Below, piece after piece: positions 45,081 to 53,859 of a DNA stretch of 64,000 nt (position 1 is the first letter of the stretch; every line of letters begins with the position of its first letter). The notes beneath the pieces were generated by a model. The model was not told where the DNA came from. It saw nothing but the letters and a program-made list of their open reading frames with translations, and did not search any database. Origin of the DNA: Lacimicrobium sp. SS2-24 (lineage in GTDB: Bacteria > Pseudomonadota > Gammaproteobacteria > Enterobacterales > Alteromonadaceae). The position numbers were made by a program, and so were the translations under genes. The stretch is taken from NCBI RefSeq assembly GCF_002201535.1, contig NZ_NIWW01000004.1, positions 186,001 to 250,000 on the forward strand, written 5' to 3'.

Positions 45081-46493
45081 TCAGCGCCCTTTACCAAACA
45101 AAATCACCTCTACTGTGCGTATCAGGATCAGAATGTCTAATAACAGGCTCTGATGCTTAACGTAATACAGATCAAATTTAAGCTTTTCCATTGAATCTTC
45201 AACGCTGGCGCCATAGGGATAATTCAGCTGAGCCCAGCCTGCCAGTCCCGGCTTTACATTGTGCCGCTGGTTATAATACGGAATTTGCTGAATTAGCTGC
45301 TCGACAAATTCCGGGCGCTCAGGGCGCGGTCCGATAAAGCTCATCTCACCACGAAACACGTTGAGCAATTGTGGCAGTTCATCTATCCGGTATTTGCGGA
45401 TAAAGCCGCCCATTTTTGTCACCCGGCTATCACCTTTGGTGGCCCACTGTGCACCACCGGATTCGGCATCAGGACGCATACTGCGAAATTTAATGATATT
45501 AAACAGCTGCCCGTTCAGGCCGACCCGCTCTTGCTTATAAAAGACTGAGGCCCCGGTTTTACGGCCATCTTCAAGATAAATCAAAATGGCAGTCATCAGC
45601 ATAAAGGGCCAGGTAATCAGCAACACCAGCAATGCCAAAAAGGCATTAATGCCATAATCCACCAGATCGCGCAGATAGTTTTGGCTGGAGAAACCGTTTG
45701 AATAAATGACCCAGCTTGGATAAATCAGGTTAACCACAATCTGTCCCGTTTCCCGCTCCATAAAATCGAGAATGTCCACCACTTCAATACCACGGATGCG
45801 ACAATCAAATAAGATTTCTATGGGCAGGGTGCCACGGCGCTGATCACAGGCGATCACCACTTCTTCGATTTCATTCTCTATCAGAAAGTCGCGAAATCCC
45901 TCATCAACCTTCACATGCACCAATTTCTCTGCTTGGATACCGCTTTCCCGGTCATCGCCCGGGATAGGGATAAAGCCCACCAAATCAAAGCCAATACGAT
46001 CCACTTCTCTGCGCATTCTTTTTTCAATAATGGATGCGCGCTGGCCGGCCCCTAACACCACCAGCCTTACCTTACCCAGGCCAAGCAGGCCGAGGCGATT
46101 AGAGAAATAACGGAACAACACCAGCACAATAATAATCAGCGCGGAGGCCGTGGGCAGGTAATAAGGATGCATTTCCAGACTCTGGAACACCGTATTGGTG
46201 AGCAACTCCATCACGAAATAGGCTAATGCGACGCTGACAAATATACGCCGGATAATGCCCCGAAACGTCTCACGGAGTTTTAGTTCATATAAGCCAACAG
46301 ACAACGCAGATATCAGCACCAGCATTGTTAACAATGCCATATTGATAAACAGCTTATCTTCCAGTGGGGCACTTTGTTCTGTCAGTTGCATGACCAGGGG
46401 ATGGGCCACATATGCCAGATAGGCTATGAGCGTGCCTTCCAGCAATACCAAGATGTTCGAACGCTTGGATTGTCGTCTATTGGCTGAATTCAC
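45081..46493 (-). CDS. Initiating sugar transferase, PEP-CTERM/XrtA system (TIGR03013-type)
   Basis: 470 aa from a GTG at 46493 (AGGA 7 nt upstream). Four or five N-terminal membrane helices, a CoA-binding-like domain (residues ~140-260, RLVVLGAGQRASIIEKRM), another helix, then the bacterial sugar transferase domain with IIKFRSMRPDAES, DELPQLLNVFRGEMSFIG and PRPERPEF. The family moves a sugar-1-phosphate to undecaprenyl phosphate, the first step of repeat assembly. It heads the leftward core operon and shares the 430-bp divergent control region with the export operon. Confidence 0.94.
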   Translation of the reverse strand: MNSANRRQSKRSNILVLLEGTLIAYLAYVAHPLVMQLTEQSAPLEDKLFINMALLTMLVLISALSVGLYELKLRETFRGIIRRIFVSVALAYFVMELLTNTVFQSLEMHPYYLPTASALIIIVLVLFRYFSNRLGLLGLGKVRLVVLGAGQRASIIEKRMRREVDRIGFDLVGFIPIPGDDRESGIQAEKLVHVKVDEGFRDFLIENEIEEVVIACDQRRGTLPIEILFDCRIRGIEVVDILDFMERETGQIVVNLIYPSWVIYSNGFSSQNYLRDLVDYGINAFLALLVLLITWPFMLMTAILIYLEDGRKTGASVFYKQERVGLNGQLFNIIKFRSMRPDAESGGAQWATKGDSRVTKMGGFIRKYRIDELPQLLNVFRGEMSFIGPRPERPEFVEQLIQQIPYYNQRHNVKPGLAGWAQLNYPYGASVEDSMEKLKFDLYYVKHQSLLLDILILIRTVEVILFGKGR

Positions 46494-46923
46494 AAATACA
46501 TCCTATATTTCGACCAATTTTCAGGGCGAGTTAAAAACAAAAATAAGTAATTGAGATAGACTAACTTTTTTTGACGTTGCATTATAGTGCTAAATATACC
46601 CAAATGACCTTAAAAACAAAGATCTCAGCGGAGACGAAAAGCACTCTGGGCGCGGCTGATAATAGAATGACAAAAAGGTTCACTCATCACTTATCACGAT
46701 ACCTGATGTACTTTGCGCTCCTGTCGAAAGGCGACTCTAACGCATCGACTGCTATGTTACACCGGCTGAAGAAGTTGACAACATTCTCTCGCACCGGTGC
46801 ATTACCAGTAAAAACGTGAAGTCATAAGGGTACTCGCATTTTGAGGTTACTTGGGTATAGTAAGGCGATAACAGATGGTTTTGCCAAACTAGGTTCTTGG
46901 ATTAAGCAAAGGAAGTTACTGAC
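46494..46923. promoter_or_regulatory. 430-bp divergent control region of the EPS core
   Basis: Between the leftward initiating transferase and the rightward export lipoprotein. A rightward promoter candidate is TTGACG (46571-46576) with TATACC (46595-46600), 18-bp spacer, giving a leader over 300 nt. A second perfect -35 box, TTGACA, is at 46775-46780, but its -10 (TGCATT, 46798-46803) is poor. I found no clear -24/-12 sigma-54 element and no ops/JUMPstart element by eye. An 82-codon open frame at 46571-46819 has no ribosome site and no protein-like pattern, so I treat the region as non-coding. The long leader leaves room for regulation by an XrtA-type regulator encoded elsewhere. Confidence 0.5.
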
Positions 46924-47556
46924 ATGAAAATACTGAGAAAAACACACTTACTGATGATGTGCCTGTTTGCGGCACTGGTGGCTGGCTGCAGCAGCTCCGG
47001 AAGTTTACCTCCCGCTACCACTCACGCTTCTTTGACTTCATCTATTGATAACTACAACTATCTTATTGGTCCCGGTGACAACCTCAACATTTTTGTCTGG
47101 CGCAACCCGGAGATTTCAGGTTCCTTTATCGTGCGACCTGACGGCAAAATCACGACTTCGCTGGTTGAGGATGTCGCGGTTTCAGGCAAAACCCCCACCC
47201 AGCTTGCCCGGGATCTGGAGCAGGAACTGTCCAAGTATATCCGTGACCCCATTGTCACGGTCAGTGTTACCGGATTTTCTGGTCCTTTCAGTGAGCAGGT
47301 TCGGGTCATTGGTGAAGCCACTAATCCCCGGGCGGTTAATTATCAGGAAAACATGACCTTGCTAGATCTGATGATCGCTGTCGGTGGTCTCACCGAGTTC
47401 GCGGCAGGTGACAAGGCGAAACTAATCCGTGTTGTGGATGGAACGCAACGTGAGTACGCTGTACGCGTAGATGCTTTGGTCAGGGATGGGGAGATCAGTA
47501 ACAACGTCGATATACTGCCCGGAGATATTCTGATCATTCCAGAAACCTGGTTCTAA
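46924..47556 (+). CDS. EPS export outer-membrane lipoprotein (Wza-like), XrtA system
   Basis: 210 aa. Signal peptide with lipobox LVAGC, lipid-modified Cys22. YLIGPGDNLNIFVWRNPEIS, FIVRPDGKITTSLVEDVAVS and LDLMIAVGGLTEFAAGDKAK are the Poly_export and SLBB-type segments of the TIGR03027 proteins. It is shorter than Wza (about 380 aa), as normal for this group, and should form the periplasmic/outer-membrane end of the secretion channel. AAGGAAG lies 10 nt before the ATG. It heads the rightward operon, 23 bp before the chain-length gene. Confidence 0.94.
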   Translation: MKILRKTHLLMMCLFAALVAGCSSSGSLPPATTHASLTSSIDNYNYLIGPGDNLNIFVWRNPEISGSFIVRPDGKITTSLVEDVAVSGKTPTQLARDLEQELSKYIRDPIVTVSVTGFSGPFSEQVRVIGEATNPRAVNYQENMTLLDLMIAVGGLTEFAAGDKAKLIRVVDGTQREYAVRVDALVRDGEISNNVDILPGDILIIPETWF

Positions 47557-47579
47557 GCCTGAAGAGCAGCAGTAAACCT

Positions 47580-49184
47580 ATGATCGGATTCCAGCAAGTT
47601 TTAGAGCAAATCCAGACCTACATAAAAGGGGTCTGGATTAAGAAACGCTACATTTTAATTTCATCCTGGTTAATTTGTCCTATTGGATGGCTGTATGTGG
47701 TGTCATTACCCGACACCTATGAGTCCTCTGCCAGGGTGTATGTAGATACCACCAGCCTTTTGCGCCCTCTCTTAAGGGGTCTGGCGGTATACAACAACCC
47801 CGAGCAGCAAGTCAGCTTAGTGGCAAGAACACTGCTCAGCCGGCCTAATCTTGAAAAGATTGCCCGCGAAGCGGATTTGGATATTACCGCCAGGACCAGT
47901 GCCGAGTTCGATGCTGTTATTGATGGACTGAGAAAAAACATCAAGCTGACCAGCACCCGCGATGCCAACATCTATACCATTGCTTACACGGCTAATAACC
48001 CGGCAATGGCGCAACGCATTGTGCAAATAACCCTCAATGAATTCATTGAGTCTAATCTGGGTAACAGCAGGCAGAGTAGCGACTCCGCAGAGGAGTTTCT
48101 GGATCAGCAAATTGCTGAATATGAAGAACGGCTGGAAAAAGCTGAGCAACGTCTGGCCGATTTCAAACGCAACAGACAAAATGTGCTGCCCGGTGGAAGT
48201 GGAGACTATTACAGCGAACTGCAAAGTCAGCGCAATAGCCTTGAACAGGCAAAACTGCGCTTACGGGAGCTGGAATCTCAACTGGCTTCTGCCAGAGCCC
48301 AGCTCAGCGGTGAGGAGCCGGTCTTCGGTCTTGCCAACCCTGAGCTAAGCGGCAATCAGGGTGTCAGTACACAGTATGACAGTCGCATTGCCAGCCTCGA
48401 GTCCCGATTAGATGAGTTGCTGATTCGCTACACGAATCAGCACCCTGATGTGGTGAAGACCCAGAGCCTGTTAAATCAGTTGAAGGAAGAACGTCGGCAA
48501 CAGCTGGCCAGCATGAGTCAGGCCGCAGAATCTTCTGGCTCCTATAGCCGCTTTGGAAACCTGGGGCAAAACCCGGTTTACCAGCAGATGAAAATTACGG
48601 TGGCGAACCTTGAGAGTGAAATCGCCTCGGTAAAAGTACGCGTGAACAATTACCAGAACAATGTTCAGGAGTTGGAGCAGAAAATTAATCTGATACCAGA
48701 GCTTGAAGCAGAGCTCACTGGGCTGAACCGGGACTATGGCATTACCAAGTCAAAATACGAAGAATTGCTACAACGCAGGGAGTCAGCCCAATTGTCGAGA
48801 AAGGCTGAGGCCACCTCTGACGATGTCCAATTCAGAGTCATTGATCCACCTATCCTGCCAAACAGGCCGTCCGGTCCAATGCGAGTGGTGCTATATACTG
48901 CCGTTCTCATTCTCGGCTTTGGTTCAGGCTTAGGCATTGCCTTTTTGGTGAGCCAGATCAATCCTGTTGTAGTCAGTTATCAGCAGTTAGTGGAGAACTT
49001 TAATATCCCGGTCTTAGGCTCTGTTTCCCATAAAGAAGCCGATCAGATGACCAGGATGAACCGCAGGCGCATCTGGATCTTTGCCACATCGTCAATGATG
49101 CTGGTGTGTGGTTACGCCTTGTTAACCGGCGTTGAGTTAGTCTATGGCGGTGTGCCCAGGCATTTGCTGGGAGGATGGTTATGA
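47580..49184 (+). CDS. EPS chain-length determinant (Wzz/PCP type), XrtA system
   Basis: 534 aa. TM1 at about residues 24-42, a periplasmic domain starting DTYESSARVYVDTTSLLRPL, a long coiled coil (~155-410, rich in Glu/Gln/Arg heptads), a second TM near 436-460 and a third near 500-520. PNRPSGPMRVVLYTAVLILG just before TM2 is the proline-rich Wzz signature. It matches TIGR03007 proteins and controls polymer length together with the kinase that overlaps its stop (ATGA at 49181). The extra C-terminal helix is common in this group. Confidence 0.93.
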   Translation: MIGFQQVLEQIQTYIKGVWIKKRYILISSWLICPIGWLYVVSLPDTYESSARVYVDTTSLLRPLLRGLAVYNNPEQQVSLVARTLLSRPNLEKIAREADLDITARTSAEFDAVIDGLRKNIKLTSTRDANIYTIAYTANNPAMAQRIVQITLNEFIESNLGNSRQSSDSAEEFLDQQIAEYEERLEKAEQRLADFKRNRQNVLPGGSGDYYSELQSQRNSLEQAKLRLRELESQLASARAQLSGEEPVFGLANPELSGNQGVSTQYDSRIASLESRLDELLIRYTNQHPDVVKTQSLLNQLKEERRQQLASMSQAAESSGSYSRFGNLGQNPVYQQMKITVANLESEIASVKVRVNNYQNNVQELEQKINLIPELEAELTGLNRDYGITKSKYEELLQRRESAQLSRKAEATSDDVQFRVIDPPILPNRPSGPMRVVLYTAVLILGFGSGLGIAFLVSQINPVVVSYQQLVENFNIPVLGSVSHKEADQMTRMNRRRIWIFATSSMMLVCGYALLTGVELVYGGVPRHLLGGWL

Positions 49185-50206
49185 GTACGATAGAAAAAGC
49201 CTTACAGCGAAAAAAAGAAGCGGCTGAAAAAGCGCGTCTTGAAGCCGAAGCCCACGCCAAGGAACAAGCTGAAAAGCAGGCGACGAGCGAAAACGATGAC
49301 ATGTCCACGCCTGAAGCCGCTATGGCTAAGGCCAAATCAGCCCGTCAATCGCCAAAAGAGTCCGCCAGCACTGAGTCTTCAGCACCTGCGCCAAAGCGTG
49401 CTAAGAAAGAAATGGCTGAGCGTGAAAAAAGCGTACCTGCTAAAGCGCCGTCAGCACAACCTGTGGATGACGATCGCGGCCTGGTGCTGGAATTGCATCT
49501 GAATGAGGAAGATTTTGTTACGCCATCCTCTAATCGTTCCAGAGTCAGTGAAGAGTTCAGGGCCATTAAACGTAAGGTGCTTAATAACGCCTTCGGCCCC
49601 CTATCCAAGACATTGAATAACCCCAATATCATTATGGTCACCAGCTCCAACCCTGGAGAGGGGAAAACCTATACGGCGGTTAACCTGGCACTGAGTATTG
49701 CGCTGGAGCAGGATAAGACCGTGTTATTGGTAGATGCCGACGTTCTGCGCCCCAATGTCATGCGAACCTTGGGTATCGACGCTGCCCCGAACGGCCTGAT
49801 GGAATATCTGCTGGGTGAAACCGAGGATGTCTCCGAGGTCATGTACCACACCAACGTGGAAAAGCTGCGCGTGATACCAGCCGGGAAGTCTCACCATTTA
49901 TCCACGGAGCTCCTGGCCAGTGAAAAAATGGAGGAAACGGTACAGGAATTTGCCAGCCGTTACCCCGACCGGGTGGTGATTGTCGACACCCCCCCACTGC
50001 TGGGCATCAACGAAACCACCGTTTTGGCAAATCTTGCTGGTCAAGCGTTAATCGTTGTTGAAGAAAGTAAAACCAAACTGGCAGATCTTAGTTCTGCCGT
50101 TGAGACCCTCGACCCGGATATGGCAAAAGGATTTGTAGTGAATAAATCCCTGCGCCTTCGTAGTGATGAACATGGGTACGGTTATTATTATGCAGGGAGG
50201 CGCTAG
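49181..50206 (+). CDS. Tyrosine autokinase (BY-kinase), XrtA system
   Basis: 341 aa; the ATG at 49181 overlaps the upstream TGA (ATGA) with GGAGG 6 nt ahead, better than an ATG at 49175. Residues ~1-100 are charged and low-complexity, Ala/Glu/Lys-rich. The kinase domain has Walker A (TSSNPGEGKTYTAVNLA), Walker A' (LLVDADVLRPN) and Walker B (VVIVDTPPLLG). The C-terminus HGYGYYYAGRR holds four tyrosines in a cluster, the usual autophosphorylation site. Fits TIGR03018. It regulates assembly with the chain-length protein at the inner membrane. Confidence 0.94.
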   Translation: MSTIEKALQRKKEAAEKARLEAEAHAKEQAEKQATSENDDMSTPEAAMAKAKSARQSPKESASTESSAPAPKRAKKEMAEREKSVPAKAPSAQPVDDDRGLVLELHLNEEDFVTPSSNRSRVSEEFRAIKRKVLNNAFGPLSKTLNNPNIIMVTSSNPGEGKTYTAVNLALSIALEQDKTVLLVDADVLRPNVMRTLGIDAAPNGLMEYLLGETEDVSEVMYHTNVEKLRVIPAGKSHHLSTELLASEKMEETVQEFASRYPDRVVIVDTPPLLGINETTVLANLAGQALIVVEESKTKLADLSSAVETLDPDMAKGFVVNKSLRLRSDEHGYGYYYAGRR

Positions 50207-51810
50207 TGGCTTGGAAAACAGGTAAGCCCGCACTGCACAAAGCAATGTTGCTTTGCGGTGGAAGTATGTTTGTGGCAACGACAGCAAACGCTGCAGAGGT
50301 CACGTTTAAACCGGTCATTGAAGCGACGGCTACCTACTACGATACGCAGTCTGACAGTGAGGGTGACTTAGAAAATCAGGCCCTGCTGCTAAATCCAAGT
50401 TTGTTAACCCAATACAACAGCCGGCTGTTAAATGTGGCGCTCAATGTCTCTCACACCAAAGTTATGCAAGATAAACAAAGTGATGAACTGGACAAAAGTT
50501 TCACTGATTATCAGCTTAACTCAAGGTTGGCCCTGTTAGACCAACGTCTGCAACTACAGCTCAACACGGCACAGCGGCACCGCGCATTGACTATCGGCAA
50601 TGTACTTATCAGCGATCCGATACTGAATGCCGACGAACTGGTCAGTACCCGCACAGATACCGCAAATGTCGCCTTTTCCAGTCGCAACCCTGCTTATTTG
50701 GGGGTTGATGTGGTGGCCTCAGGGAGTCAGACCCGCGCCGATCAGGACGCACTGAATCAAAGTCGCAGCTTTAACAATGACAACATTAACCTGACAGGCC
50801 GCCTGTATCAGGGGCGAGAATTCGATCGGGTTTTCTGGGATATTACCAGCCAATATTCAGAAACTACCCGCAGAGCAGCTGGAGATTTTAAATCTAATGC
50901 AGTGAGCGGCAGGGTCGGTGTCGGATTGTATGATGATCTTCACTTTATTGTCCGCGGTAGTGATGAGTCTAATCGCATCGAAGGTGCCGATTTCCTGACC
51001 GATGATTTGAGTTCTACCAGCTATGGCGCAGGCCTGGAGTGGCGTGAGTCGGCAGATCGTTTTATCGCGGTGACGTACAACCGCTTCGAGCGACGTGATC
51101 AGGAAGAAGAGTATGTGGGCTTCGAGCTGGATTGGGCTTTCAGCAGACTAACTTCAGTCCAGGCAAGCTATGATAAGAGCTATTTTGGCGACAACTACCG
51201 CTTTGCGCTCACCCACAACAATCGGGCCTGGAGAAGCCGTATAGGTTACTCAGAAGGCCTCACTACCTATGACCGATTGCAACTCAACACCGAGTCATTG
51301 GGCGTGTTTGTGTGTCCATTGGGCAGCCCTTCGCTGGAAGATTGCTTTCAACCTGACAGTCCAAATTATGAACCCGGTGTCGACGAACAGTTTTTCAACC
51401 TCTTTGACCAAACGGCTGAGATCACTGACGAGGTTGTTCTACGCAAATCGGGCTTTGTTAATCTGGGCTACCAGTTGCGCAAACTCACCCTGTCTGCAAA
51501 CTACACCTATGGTTACCTGGATTATCTTGAGACCTCACGGGAGCAGCGCAATCGGGCTGTGCGTCTGTCGGCAGGCTATCGCCTCGGTCCACGCACACAG
51601 CTAAGTCTGCAGGCAAGTCGTTCTCAATTGGATGGCATCACAGGGGGCGTGAATCAGGAAGTAGAGAGGTACAGCCTGACACTGAACCGGGAAATGAGTC
51701 CGGATCTGGAGTTAAGCTGTGGTGTGAGGTATTTGGACAGCGAGTCTGAAAATGCTGCGAGAACCATTGAAGATACCCGCTTTTCAGTGACCCTTAAATA
51801 CCGCCTCTGA
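50206..51810 (+). CDS. Large outer-membrane beta-barrel protein, XrtA system (TIGR03016-type)
   Basis: 534 aa. The GTG start at 50206 shares its G with the kinase TAG (TAGTG), with GGGAGG 5 nt ahead. Signal peptide ends near ATTANAAE. The rest is alternating-pattern beta strands with aromatic strand ends (YSETTRRAAGDFKSNAVSGR, FIAVTYNRFERRDQEEEYV) and a C-terminal TRFSVTLKYRL-like last strand. It probably forms the outer-membrane exit for the EPS. It closes the export operon; its stop is back to back with the 46-aa gene on the other strand. Confidence 0.9.
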   Translation: MAWKTGKPALHKAMLLCGGSMFVATTANAAEVTFKPVIEATATYYDTQSDSEGDLENQALLLNPSLLTQYNSRLLNVALNVSHTKVMQDKQSDELDKSFTDYQLNSRLALLDQRLQLQLNTAQRHRALTIGNVLISDPILNADELVSTRTDTANVAFSSRNPAYLGVDVVASGSQTRADQDALNQSRSFNNDNINLTGRLYQGREFDRVFWDITSQYSETTRRAAGDFKSNAVSGRVGVGLYDDLHFIVRGSDESNRIEGADFLTDDLSSTSYGAGLEWRESADRFIAVTYNRFERRDQEEEYVGFELDWAFSRLTSVQASYDKSYFGDNYRFALTHNNRAWRSRIGYSEGLTTYDRLQLNTESLGVFVCPLGSPSLEDCFQPDSPNYEPGVDEQFFNLFDQTAEITDEVVLRKSGFVNLGYQLRKLTLSANYTYGYLDYLETSREQRNRAVRLSAGYRLGPRTQLSLQASRSQLDGITGGVNQEVERYSLTLNREMSPDLELSCGVRYLDSESENAARTIEDTRFSVTLKYRL

Positions 51811-51951
51811 TCAGTTAATTAACGTCACCAAAGCCAGGGCAATAATGCCCACCATCAAGATTTCTCGATGGTATTTACCATGGTAATACGCCTGGCGGCG
51901 GTGTCGTATTCTTACCTCATTGGTCGAGGTATTCAGACTCATTTTACTCAT
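51811..51951 (-). CDS. Small single-pass membrane protein, 46 aa
   Basis: Open frame from ATG 51951 to TGA at 51813-51811, starting MSKMSLNTSTNEVRIRHRRQ, then a basic Tyr/His segment, then ILMVGIIALALVTLIN as one hydrophobic helix at the C-terminus. GGGGA lies about 7 nt before the ATG. The positive-then-hydrophobic layout is typical of C-tail or signal-anchor microproteins. Its stop lies against the stop of the outer-membrane protein gene (converging, 0-bp gap). Unknown function; not part of a family I recognise. Confidence 0.5.
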   Translation of the reverse strand: MSKMSLNTSTNEVRIRHRRQAYYHGKYHREILMVGIIALALVTLIN

Positions 51952-52299
51952 CAAGTTTCCCCAAAAAGTTGATGAAAAGCGCGACGCTCTGTAATGCTCT
52001 ACGGCTTATCTGAGCAAGCAGATCTTTTTGTTATTTTATTTATCTCACCTTCACGTGGTGATTATTTGCTCACCATAGCAGTTTGAGCAGGTTCTTGCCT
52101 AGTAGTTCACTTATATTTTTATCGACAAGCAACTGAAATTCCTGAATATTCCTCAATTTCTCTGTTGCGATGGTAATTTGTGGCCGAAATGGCTATATAA
52201 ATTGATAATTCAGCTTTTCCTGCCTATGTTCAATAAGAGCCTAAATTCAAAGGTTTATATTAATAACCGTTTCCTGTGAACAACTAAGTAGGTACAACC
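51952..52299 (+). promoter_or_regulatory. Leader region and sigma-70-type promoter of the binding-protein gene
   Basis: 348 bp without a gene. TTGATA (52202-52207) and TATGTT (52225-52230) with a 17-bp spacer match the -35 and -10 boxes well (5 and 4 of 6), predicting a start near 52237 and a leader of about 63 nt for the periplasmic binding protein. AGGT lies 6 nt before its ATG. The left part should also contain the leftward start for the 46-aa gene. A short TCACC/GGTGA inverted pair near 52047-52063 is the only other structure noticed. Confidence 0.5.
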
Positions 52300-53052
52300 A
52301 TGAAGAAACTCGCTTATATTCTTGCTTCCGCATCTTTGCTAAGCATTTCCGCTAATGCCGCAACCGTAAGTATACGGGCCGATGAGTGGTTCCCCATGAA
52401 CGGCGAACCTGGCGCAGCAAAGCCTGGTTTTATGATTGAGCTGGCAGAGCGCGTATTCGGAGATGCAGGTCACACGGTAGATTACAAGCTGATGCCATGG
52501 GAGCGAGCGCTGGACTCAGTAAGAAAAGGCGACTTTGACTGCGTTGTGGGTGCTTATAAAGAGGATGCGCCTGACTTTGTCTTTCCTGATGAACACTGGG
52601 GCCTCGACAGTACCGCCTTTTATGTGAAAGAAGGCAGTGACTGGACATTCAATGGTTATGACTCGCTGCTGACTCAGAAAGTGGCTGTAATAAACGGCTA
52701 TGCCTATGGTGAAGAGTTCGATAAGTTGGTAGCTGAAAACCCACAGGTTTTTCAGGGTATTGGCGGTAATGATGCGCTGGAAAAGAACATTAAAAAGCTC
52801 GAGGCGGGACGCGTTGATGTACTGGTAGAGTCGCCCAGTGTTTTGGCGGCCAAAATGAAAGACATGGGTGTCAGTGGCTTTAAACGTGCCGGCGATATGG
52901 GCGAACCCTCTAAAATGTACATTGCCTGCAGTCCGGCCAAAGACAGCTCAAAAGATTATGTGAAATTAGTCGATGAGGGCACCGCTAAACTCAGAGCCTC
53001 GGGTGAACTGGATAAAATCATGTCCAATTATGGTATGAGCGACTGGAAGTAA
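52300..53052 (+). CDS. Periplasmic substrate-binding protein, family 3 type
   Basis: 250 aa, with a signal peptide ending in SANAA. VSIRADEWFPMNGEPGAAKP and GFMIELAERVFGDAGHTVDY, then MPWERALDSVRKGDFDCVVG, fit the SBP_bac_3 fold (two lobes, amino-acid or similar small ligand). There is no ABC permease or ATPase beside it, so it may be an orphan or a sensor-linked binding protein. A good promoter precedes it and an intrinsic terminator follows 21 bp after the stop, making it a single-gene unit. Confidence 0.85.
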   Translation: MKKLAYILASASLLSISANAATVSIRADEWFPMNGEPGAAKPGFMIELAERVFGDAGHTVDYKLMPWERALDSVRKGDFDCVVGAYKEDAPDFVFPDEHWGLDSTAFYVKEGSDWTFNGYDSLLTQKVAVINGYAYGEEFDKLVAENPQVFQGIGGNDALEKNIKKLEAGRVDVLVESPSVLAAKMKDMGVSGFKRAGDMGEPSKMYIACSPAKDSSKDYVKLVDEGTAKLRASGELDKIMSNYGMSDWK

Positions 53053-53073
53053 CCCAGCATTGATGAAAAAGCG

Positions 53074-53108
53074 CGCCCCGACGCGATAGAGGTGTCGGGG
53101 CGTTTTTT
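53074..53108 (+). terminator. Rho-independent terminator of the binding-protein gene
   Basis: A 9-bp perfect stem, CGCCCCGAC (53074-53082) with GTCGGGGCG (53094-53102), an 11-nt loop, then TTTTTT (53103-53108). It begins 21 nt after the stop codon and lies 2 bp before the end of the converging SlyD-type gene. Confidence 0.92.
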
Positions 53109-53110
53109 AT

Positions 53111-53596
53111 TTAGTGGGAGTGATCGCAACCCTGATCGCCATGCACATGGCCATGAGCCAGTTCTTCTTCCGTGGCATCACGCACATCCAACACTTCCAC
53201 ATCAAAGCTCAGTGTGACACCGGACAAAGGATGGTTACCATCTATCACCACACCGTCGTCATTGACATCCACCACCACGACCGATTGCTCACCGTCATCC
53301 GTGGTTGCACGAAATTGCATACCAACGTCCACGTCCATCCCCTCGAACATCGACTTGGGCACCACCTGGATCAGCTCCTCATGGCGTTCACCGTAAGCCA
53401 GTTCCGGCGCCACCTGTACTTCAAAGGCATCCCCAGCAACTTTGTCCTCAAGTGCATCTTCCAGTCCCTGTATCAAAAAATTATGACCGTGGATAAAACG
53501 CATGGGCTCGCCATCTCGTGATGAATCGATTTGCACGCCATCAGAGGAGCTGACGGTGTAATGCATGGTTACCACAGCATTAGGGGCTATTTTCAT
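53111..53596 (-). CDS. FKBP-type peptidyl-prolyl isomerase, SlyD-like
   Basis: 161 aa from the ATG at 53596 (GGAG 9 nt upstream); the frame is open to 53656 without a better start. VVTMHYTVSSSDGVQIDSS, FIHGHNFLIQGLEDALEDK and VAPELAYGERHEELIQVVP show the FKBP domain with the inserted IF chaperone flap of SlyD. The C-terminus HGHVHGDQGCDHSH is a histidine-rich metal-binding tail, shorter than that of E. coli SlyD. Cytoplasmic folding helper and possible nickel carrier. Confidence 0.92.
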   Translation of the reverse strand: MKIAPNAVVTMHYTVSSSDGVQIDSSRDGEPMRFIHGHNFLIQGLEDALEDKVAGDAFEVQVAPELAYGERHEELIQVVPKSMFEGMDVDVGMQFRATTDDGEQSVVVVDVNDDGVVIDGNHPLSGVTLSFDVEVLDVRDATEEELAHGHVHGDQGCDHSH

Positions 53597-53770
53597 GGGG
53601 GATTTCTCCAATTGATAAATGTCTGACCCAGTTGTAGCGTTTACCTGCCCTAACACTTCTGAACTTTACTGTGTAAGGAAAGTACGTTGAGTGGCGGCAA
53701 ATAACGCATCTCATACTGAGTCCTGAAAGGGTTATTTTGACAGTTTTTGGCCACAGATGAAATGCCACTG

Positions 53771-53812
53771 CCGCAAGGGGGACCAGTCACTGGTGTATTC
53801 AACCCCCTGCGG
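53771..53812. repeat. Nested hairpin (possible cruciform)
   Basis: Outer arms CCGCAAGGGGG (53771-53781) and CCCCCTGCGG (53803-53812) pair over 10 bp with one bulged base. Inside lies a perfect 13-nt palindrome ACCAGT-C-ACTGGT (53782-53794). A further hairpin, GCCGG-TGAGT-CCGGC, is at 53833-53847. All sit in the gap between the end of the GIY-YIG gene and the SlyD start; neither has a T-run, so simple termination is not evident. Confidence 0.45.
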
Positions 53813-53859
53813 GTCTGTTCATTTCCCTCTGAGCCGGTGAGTCCGGCACTGAAAGCACC

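Noticed and set aside
46571-46819. 82-codon open frame in the divergent EPS control region
   Set aside because: No ribosome site, no protein-like pattern, and it covers the promoter candidates.
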